Made by a program: the position numbers and the translations under genes. From the NCBI GenBank assembly GCA_964383715.1, contig CAYLHU010000020.1, positions 1-8,779 on the forward strand: 8,779 nucleotides of DNA, written 5' to 3'. The notes beneath the pieces are model-generated. The model did no database searches and was not told where the DNA came from. It was given only the letters and a program-made list of their open reading frames with translations. The stretch is from CAYLHU01 sp964383715 (GTDB lineage Bacteria; Patescibacteriota; Minisyncoccia; Minisyncoccales; CG1-02-41-26). Within the stretch, counting starts at the first letter, position 1, and every line of letters begins with the position of its first letter. Below are positions 5,894-8,779 of this stretch, piece after piece.

Positions 5894-6718
5894 CTATTTC
5901 TTTCTCGCAATAATCATCATATGCCCACTTGCATCAACAACAAATGGTTCTGTACAAATTTGCATGTGGATTTCAATCCAATTTTTCCATGCTTTCGGAA
6001 ATTTTTTTGCAAATCTGTTTGTTGCTTTATTGTCAATATTTAATCCTTCCAGCCCAACTTTGTTAACAACTTCAATATTTTCTTTCAAGAACATCTTCTC
6101 CAATTCATTAGAAATAAAATAATGACAATAGCCATTACCGTGCCATCTATAATCCTCCCCATTTTCAACAAGGTTTTGAAAATGTTTTTTGAAACCAACT
6201 TCTTGTGGCCAACCCGCCGGAGTGGCAAGTATGACTCCATATTTACTCATTACGGAAGCAAAAATTGGCGCACCGACTTTTGCAACCCTTACTAATTCTG
6301 AAATGGCTTTTTGCCTCTCTGTTTCTGGGTAAATGTGCGAGAGTGGACCACCCAAACATAAAACTGAATCAAAAGAATTATCTCTAAATTTTGATAGGTT
6401 AGTTATTGATCCATGGACAATGTCTTTAATTTTGTTGGCGACTTTTTCTTTCTTAATTTGTTTTTTTGCAAATTCCAAATGTTCAACTACCAAGTCAAAC
6501 AAAGTAACACCATAGCCCAGTTTTGCGAGCTCAATAGTGTATCTCCCAGGTCCACCCCCTGCATCTAAAACCAACCCATTTTTAGGAAGATATTTTTTAA
6601 GGAAAGAAAATGTCGTAAAAAATTCCAATTCATGAAATGGGTCTTCAATTAACCTTTTCCATTCGTTGTTTACATTAGTAGAGTAAAATTTTTTTATAAG
6701 TTTTGTTTCTTTGTTCAT
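5894..6718 (-). CDS. Class I SAM-dependent methyltransferase
   Basis: A 274-residue protein with a Rossmann methyltransferase domain. Motif I VLDAGGGPGRYT lies at 50-61, the acidic residue that holds the ribose of SAM is probably D75 after strand 2, and motif IV-type FDSVLCLGGPLSHI follows at 116-129. The C-terminal half (150-274) is a lid or substrate domain with many aromatic residues and gives no clear substrate. It resembles generic Methyltransf_11/25 small-molecule enzymes more than RNA or DNA methylases. The frame stays open upstream to 6820, but that extension reads through the tRNA gene, so ATG 6718 is chosen. No Shine-Dalgarno is visible; an AT-rich palindrome containing TATAAA (6726-6737) lies about 10 bases before the start, hinting at a leaderless message. 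The gene converges with comF. Confidence 0.88.
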   Translation of the reverse strand: MNKETKLIKKFYSTNVNNEWKRLIEDPFHELEFFTTFSFLKKYLPKNGLVLDAGGGPGRYTIELAKLGYGVTLFDLVVEHLEFAKKQIKKEKVANKIKDIVHGSITNLSKFRDNSFDSVLCLGGPLSHIYPETERQKAISELVRVAKVGAPIFASVMSKYGVILATPAGWPQEVGFKKHFQNLVENGEDYRWHGNGYCHYFISNELEKMFLKENIEVVNKVGLEGLNIDNKATNRFAKKFPKAWKNWIEIHMQICTEPFVVDASGHMMIIARKK

Positions 6719-6790
6719 AAAAATTATTTTATAAAATCGGATAGTGAACCCACATATCGGGAGAGCCAATAAAGAAAGACATTCCCCAAC

Positions 6791-6875
6791 TGGCGGAGGG
6801 GGTGGGAGTCGAACCCACATGTCCTTTCAGACACCGCTTTTCAAGAGCGGCGAAATACCATTATTCGACCCCTCC
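6791..6875 (-). tRNA. tRNA-Ser(UGA)
   Basis: The minus strand folds as a complete 85-base tRNA. The acceptor stem GGAGGGG/CCCCTCC is perfect, the short D arm has GAA/TTC, and the anticodon stem CCGCT/AGCGG carries loop CTTGAAA, giving anticodon TGA (6841-6843 on the plus strand). A long class II variable arm (TGTC/GACA stem) marks it as serine, and the T arm GTGGG/CCCAC has loop TTCGACT. Discriminator G and an encoded CCA end it. It decodes UCA and, by wobble, other UCN serine codons. It is slightly short for tRNA-Ser because the variable arm is small. Confidence 0.97.
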
Positions 6876-6896
6876 AAAGAAAAAAATAAATCGCGG

Positions 6897-6925
6897 ACTT
6901 TATTTAAATTGTGATTTGAAGTCAA
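6897..6925 (-). promoter_or_regulatory. Promoter of the tRNA-Ser gene
   Basis: On the minus strand TTGACT (6920-6925; 5 of 6 to the -35 consensus) is followed after exactly 17 bases by TAAAGT (6897-6902; 4 of 6 to the -10). Transcription should begin near 6890, about 15 bases before the mature tRNA. The bases right after the -10 are CCGCG, an unusually GC-rich discriminator in this AT-rich DNA, as found at stable-RNA promoters under growth-rate or stringent control. Confidence 0.6.
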
Positions 6926-6984
6926 AACTCAAACTATAACTAACTTATTTTCGTTTCGTGAAAATTAAAATCTTATTTTTTAAT

Positions 6985-7779
6985 TTATTCAGTTATCAAT
7001 TTTACCGATTCGCTCTTGTTGTTGTAATCCTCCATTTCTACCAAAGGAATGCTAACTCTTTGAATGTCGGCGACATAGGGAGCCACCTGTCCCGGGAAAA
7101 ACATTATTATAAGAGCGTCTTTTGTGAAAACAAAACTTGAAAAATTATAATCTTTCGGTTCTGTCCCGGAATCAACCATATCTTCGGAATAATATTCGCT
7201 TAAACCAATTTGTTCTTTCAAGCTTTTTCGGCAAATAACAGATAAGACCGATAAATAATCAACATTTTGGTTAAATAGGTCCACCAATTTTATTTCCTTA
7301 TTATTTTTGAAATCGTAGTTAAATCCTTCGTCGTAACTACTGGGGTGCGCCATTCCGGCAATATAATAATAGTTGCTGAATTTTATGCTCGCGACATTAT
7401 CCGTAATAATGCCAATCTCATAAGCATTATCAAAAGTGCTTTTCATACTAAGTTCTTTCCGGGCGTTTTGGACGACATCTTCCTTAAAGACAGCAACGGA
7501 ATCTTCTATTTTATTTTTTAACACCAAATTCGCATCGGCCATTGCTATGGCATTGGAAACACCGCTGAACTCGGGATATCTCACATTTACCAAATAATTG
7601 TCAATTTCCTCTTTTATTTGAACTTCTTTAACTTCATTCAGGAGAATATCCGCCTGACTTTTTTGATTTTCGTCTTCTATCCCTTCTCTTTTTGTTTTTA
7701 TGAAATCCCAACCAAACCAAACTACAACGACTAAAATCACTATAATAAAAATTATTTTTAATATTTTTTGAGTTGTCAT
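6985..7779 (-). CDS. Membrane-anchored DUF3298/DUF4163 (RsiV-like) protein
   Basis: A 264-residue protein with one N-terminal membrane helix (about 8-26, no lipobox) and an extracytoplasmic part. The first portion (about 50-135) fits the DUF4163 plan, with the NYLVNVRYPEF stretch at 61-71. The second (about 135-250) fits DUF3298: YYYIAGMAHP at 137-146, where the family usually has a GGAHP-type motif, then KLVDLF (164-169) and FVFTKDALIIMFFPGQVAPY at 216-235. These two domains form the lysozyme-binding region of the Bacillus anti-sigma factor RsiV. Here there is no cytoplasmic anti-sigma domain before the helix and no sigma factor nearby, so a sensor or wall-binding role is only a guess. A weak GAG lies before the ATG. 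It lies upstream of and parallel to the tRNA, which has its own promoter. Confidence 0.8.
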   Translation of the reverse strand: MTTQKILKIIFIIVILVVVVWFGWDFIKTKREGIEDENQKSQADILLNEVKEVQIKEEIDNYLVNVRYPEFSGVSNAIAMADANLVLKNKIEDSVAVFKEDVVQNARKELSMKSTFDNAYEIGIITDNVASIKFSNYYYIAGMAHPSSYDEGFNYDFKNNKEIKLVDLFNQNVDYLSVLSVICRKSLKEQIGLSEYYSEDMVDSGTEPKDYNFSSFVFTKDALIIMFFPGQVAPYVADIQRVSIPLVEMEDYNNKSESVKLITE

Positions 7780-7968
7780 TTTTTTATCTCAAAATTCCCC
7801 ACTAAATAGACACAATTCCGTAGCTTTAGCGAAGGATTGCAGTGTATTCTTGAAATAGCTCGAATGGGATTCTGTCTTCGCCGCACTCCGCACAATTCGA
7901 ATTGGGCGGGCGGGTAAAAATTGTGGCGAAGCCGAGAGTATTAATAATTTCAAGTTTTTCTTTGGCGG
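7780..7968. other. GC-rich non-coding spacer with inverted repeats
   Basis: This 189-base gap holds no convincing gene. Its middle (about 7860-7935) is far richer in GC than the flanking genes. It contains the 12-bp palindrome CAATTCGAATTG (7893-7904), and an outer inverted repeat in which CTTCGCC (7876-7882) and CACAATT (7891-7897) both match AATTGTGGCGAAG (7919-7931). A 54-codon minus-strand frame is open from a TTG at 7953 to 7789, but it has no ribosome-binding site and no recognisable domain, so I do not call it a gene. Confidence 0.5.
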
Positions 7969-8430
7969 CTAATTATATTTTTCTTTAAGGGTTTGTTCCC
8001 AGCCAAATACTTTCAAAAGAATTTTTTCATGTTCCTGAAATTTCCTCATTGTTTCATCATTTAGTTTCAATCTCTGAAAAGTAACTGGATTGTAAATAAC
8101 AATTTCATCCTCATCGCTCATCTTTTCGTCTAAATCCCAATGAGCTAATGCATTTCTTAATAGTTGAACAAACCTTAAAGAGTTTTTTACTTTTGAATAT
8201 TGTTTTAATTTTTTGAAATATGGAATTTGCTCGTAGAGTGAAATCTTTTTATCAAAACTAAAGTGAGATGTTTCTATAATATAACCGAGAAAATCTGAAG
8301 CTTGTTGATTGGTTTTAGGAAAAAAATATGTCCTTAATCTCCAACCAAGTGCTCTTTCTATTACGGTTGCATCTGAAATTATATTTCCCCTAAACCAACT
8401 TAACTTCTCCCAAATGATTTTTTTATCCAT
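7969..8430 (-). CDS. Small HEPN-motif protein downstream of a DNA methyltransferase
   Basis: A 153-residue, mostly helical protein that I do not recognise as a named family. The stretch LLRNALAHWDL at 90-100 contains R92-N93-x3-H97 (RNALAH), the R-x4-6-H signature of HEPN domains, with the polar residue after the arginine typical of active HEPN ribonucleases. The preceding helices (about 10-35, 43-70 and 80-90) fit the four-helix HEPN plan. HEPN proteins are often RNases of toxin-antitoxin, abortive-infection and CRISPR-associated systems, but inactive structural versions also exist. It starts 7 bases after the DNA methyltransferase stop, with no strong Shine-Dalgarno, so the two are very likely co-transcribed. 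No antitoxin such as an MNT nucleotidyltransferase is visible next to it. Function as toxin or restriction partner is inference. Confidence 0.65.
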   Translation of the reverse strand: MDKKIIWEKLSWFRGNIISDATVIERALGWRLRTYFFPKTNQQASDFLGYIIETSHFSFDKKISLYEQIPYFKKLKQYSKVKNSLRFVQLLRNALAHWDLDEKMSDEDEIVIYNPVTFQRLKLNDETMRKFQEHEKILLKVFGWEQTLKEKYN

Positions 8431-8437
8431 ATTTTTT

Positions 8438-8779
8438 TTAAATTTTCTTTGGCGGCAGATTCTTTTCTGAAAATAAAGTTGTCTGTTCCTGTAAAAATTG
8501 TTTTACTCTTCGTTCAGCCAAGTCGCAGTAATTTTTATCAATATCATAAGCAACATATTTTCTGTTGGTTTTTAATGCCGCAATACAAGCTGTACCACTT
8601 CCAACAAACGGGTCTAATACGACATCACCTTCAAATGTATAAAGTTGAATTAAACGGTATGGTAACTCCACCGGAAATGGCGCGGGGTGGCCTATTTTTG
8701 AAGCTCGCTCTGCCGAGAATTTCCAAACGCTCTTTGTAAAGTCCAAAAACTCTTCTTTTGAAATGGTACTTTTTCTTTT
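8438..8779 (-). CDS. Beta-class DNA methyltransferase, C-terminal part (cut by window edge)
   Basis: The last 113 residues of a site-specific N6-adenine/N4-cytosine DNA methyltransferase. The frame is open to the right edge. A possible TTG start at 8746 is rejected because the codons beyond it (ISKEEFLDFTKSVW) continue the family's conserved lead-in. In residues of the visible part, motif X-like HPAPFPVELPYRLI is at 31-44, the SAM-binding motif I DPFVGSGT at 56-63, and motif II YDID at 78-81. Motif I near the C-terminus, after motif X, is the beta-class order, so the catalytic (D/S/N)PPY motif and the target-recognition domain should lie to the right of the window. The HEPN-motif gene follows 7 bases downstream. 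A restriction endonuclease, if any, would be outside the window. Confidence 0.92.
   Translation of the reverse strand, partial: KRKSTISKEEFLDFTKSVWKFSAERASKIGHPAPFPVELPYRLIQLYTFEGDVVLDPFVGSGTACIAALKTNRKYVAYDIDKNYCDLAERRVKQFLQEQTTLFSEKNLPPKKI

Noticed and set aside
5778..6122. Plus-strand frame of 114 codons
   Set aside because: Its beginning lies in the terminator U-tract, and most of it is antisense to the C-terminal end of the clearly coding methyltransferase. Its composition (F, N, S rich) is typical of a shadow frame.
6719..6820. In-frame N-terminal extension of the methyltransferase gene to an ATG at 6820
   Set aside because: The extra 34 codons read through the 3' half of the tRNA-Ser gene and give a proline run with no family match. 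The ATG at 6718 gives a normal methyltransferase N-terminus.
7789..7953. A 54-codon gene from TTG 7953
   Set aside because: It has no Shine-Dalgarno, no recognisable motif, a palindrome-rich GC-biased sequence, and other partly open frames over the same bases. It fits non-coding DNA better.
8438..8746. A complete 102-residue protein starting at a TTG at 8746
   Set aside because: The frame remains open to the window edge and the upstream codons continue the conserved DNA methyltransferase sequence, so this is the end of a longer gene.

Overview
The window looks like a chromosomal piece of a Candidate Phyla Radiation (Patescibacteria) bacterium. The reasons are an AT-rich, compact layout, a short pilM-N-O-(P-like)-B pilus cluster with reduced proteins, a receiver domain ending in the KAHYTPSEVV pattern I associate with these genomes, and small proteins with few recognisable relatives. 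This is inference; no marker gene fixes the lineage. TGA ends at least two convincing genes (the receiver and pilN), so TGA does not appear to be recoded.

Layout. Positions 1-178 are non-coding and hold short tandem repeats and a GC-rich hairpin tract. Positions 179-4902 are a minus-strand type IV pilus locus, transcribed pilM, pilN, pilO, a small PilP-like gene, pilB, then a stand-alone response-regulator receiver. Genes from pilN to the receiver are packed with gaps of at most 6 bases or a 4-base ATGA overlap. pilM is set apart by a 226-base spacer containing three successive inverted repeats. comF (5019-5735, plus strand) diverges from pilM and ends at a perfect hairpin terminator. A SAM-dependent methyltransferase gene (5894-6718, minus) converges on that terminator. 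Next come a tRNA-Ser(UGA) gene with its own recognisable promoter, a membrane-anchored DUF3298/RsiV-like protein, a GC-rich non-coding spacer, a small HEPN-motif protein, and the C-terminal part of a beta-class DNA methyltransferase that runs off the right edge.

How the genes work together. PilM (cytoplasmic, actin-like) should bind PilN, PilN and PilO form the inner-membrane alignment complex, and the small protein with the C-terminal GRENPF signature probably fills part of the PilP role. PilB is the extension ATPase, and the receiver is a plausible regulatory input. ComF next door fits pilus-linked DNA uptake, which is common in these bacteria. The right-hand end looks accessory: a DNA methyltransferase followed 7 bases later by a HEPN-like protein instead of a recognisable restriction nuclease is the best candidate here for an undescribed defence or toxin module, but the window shows only part of it.
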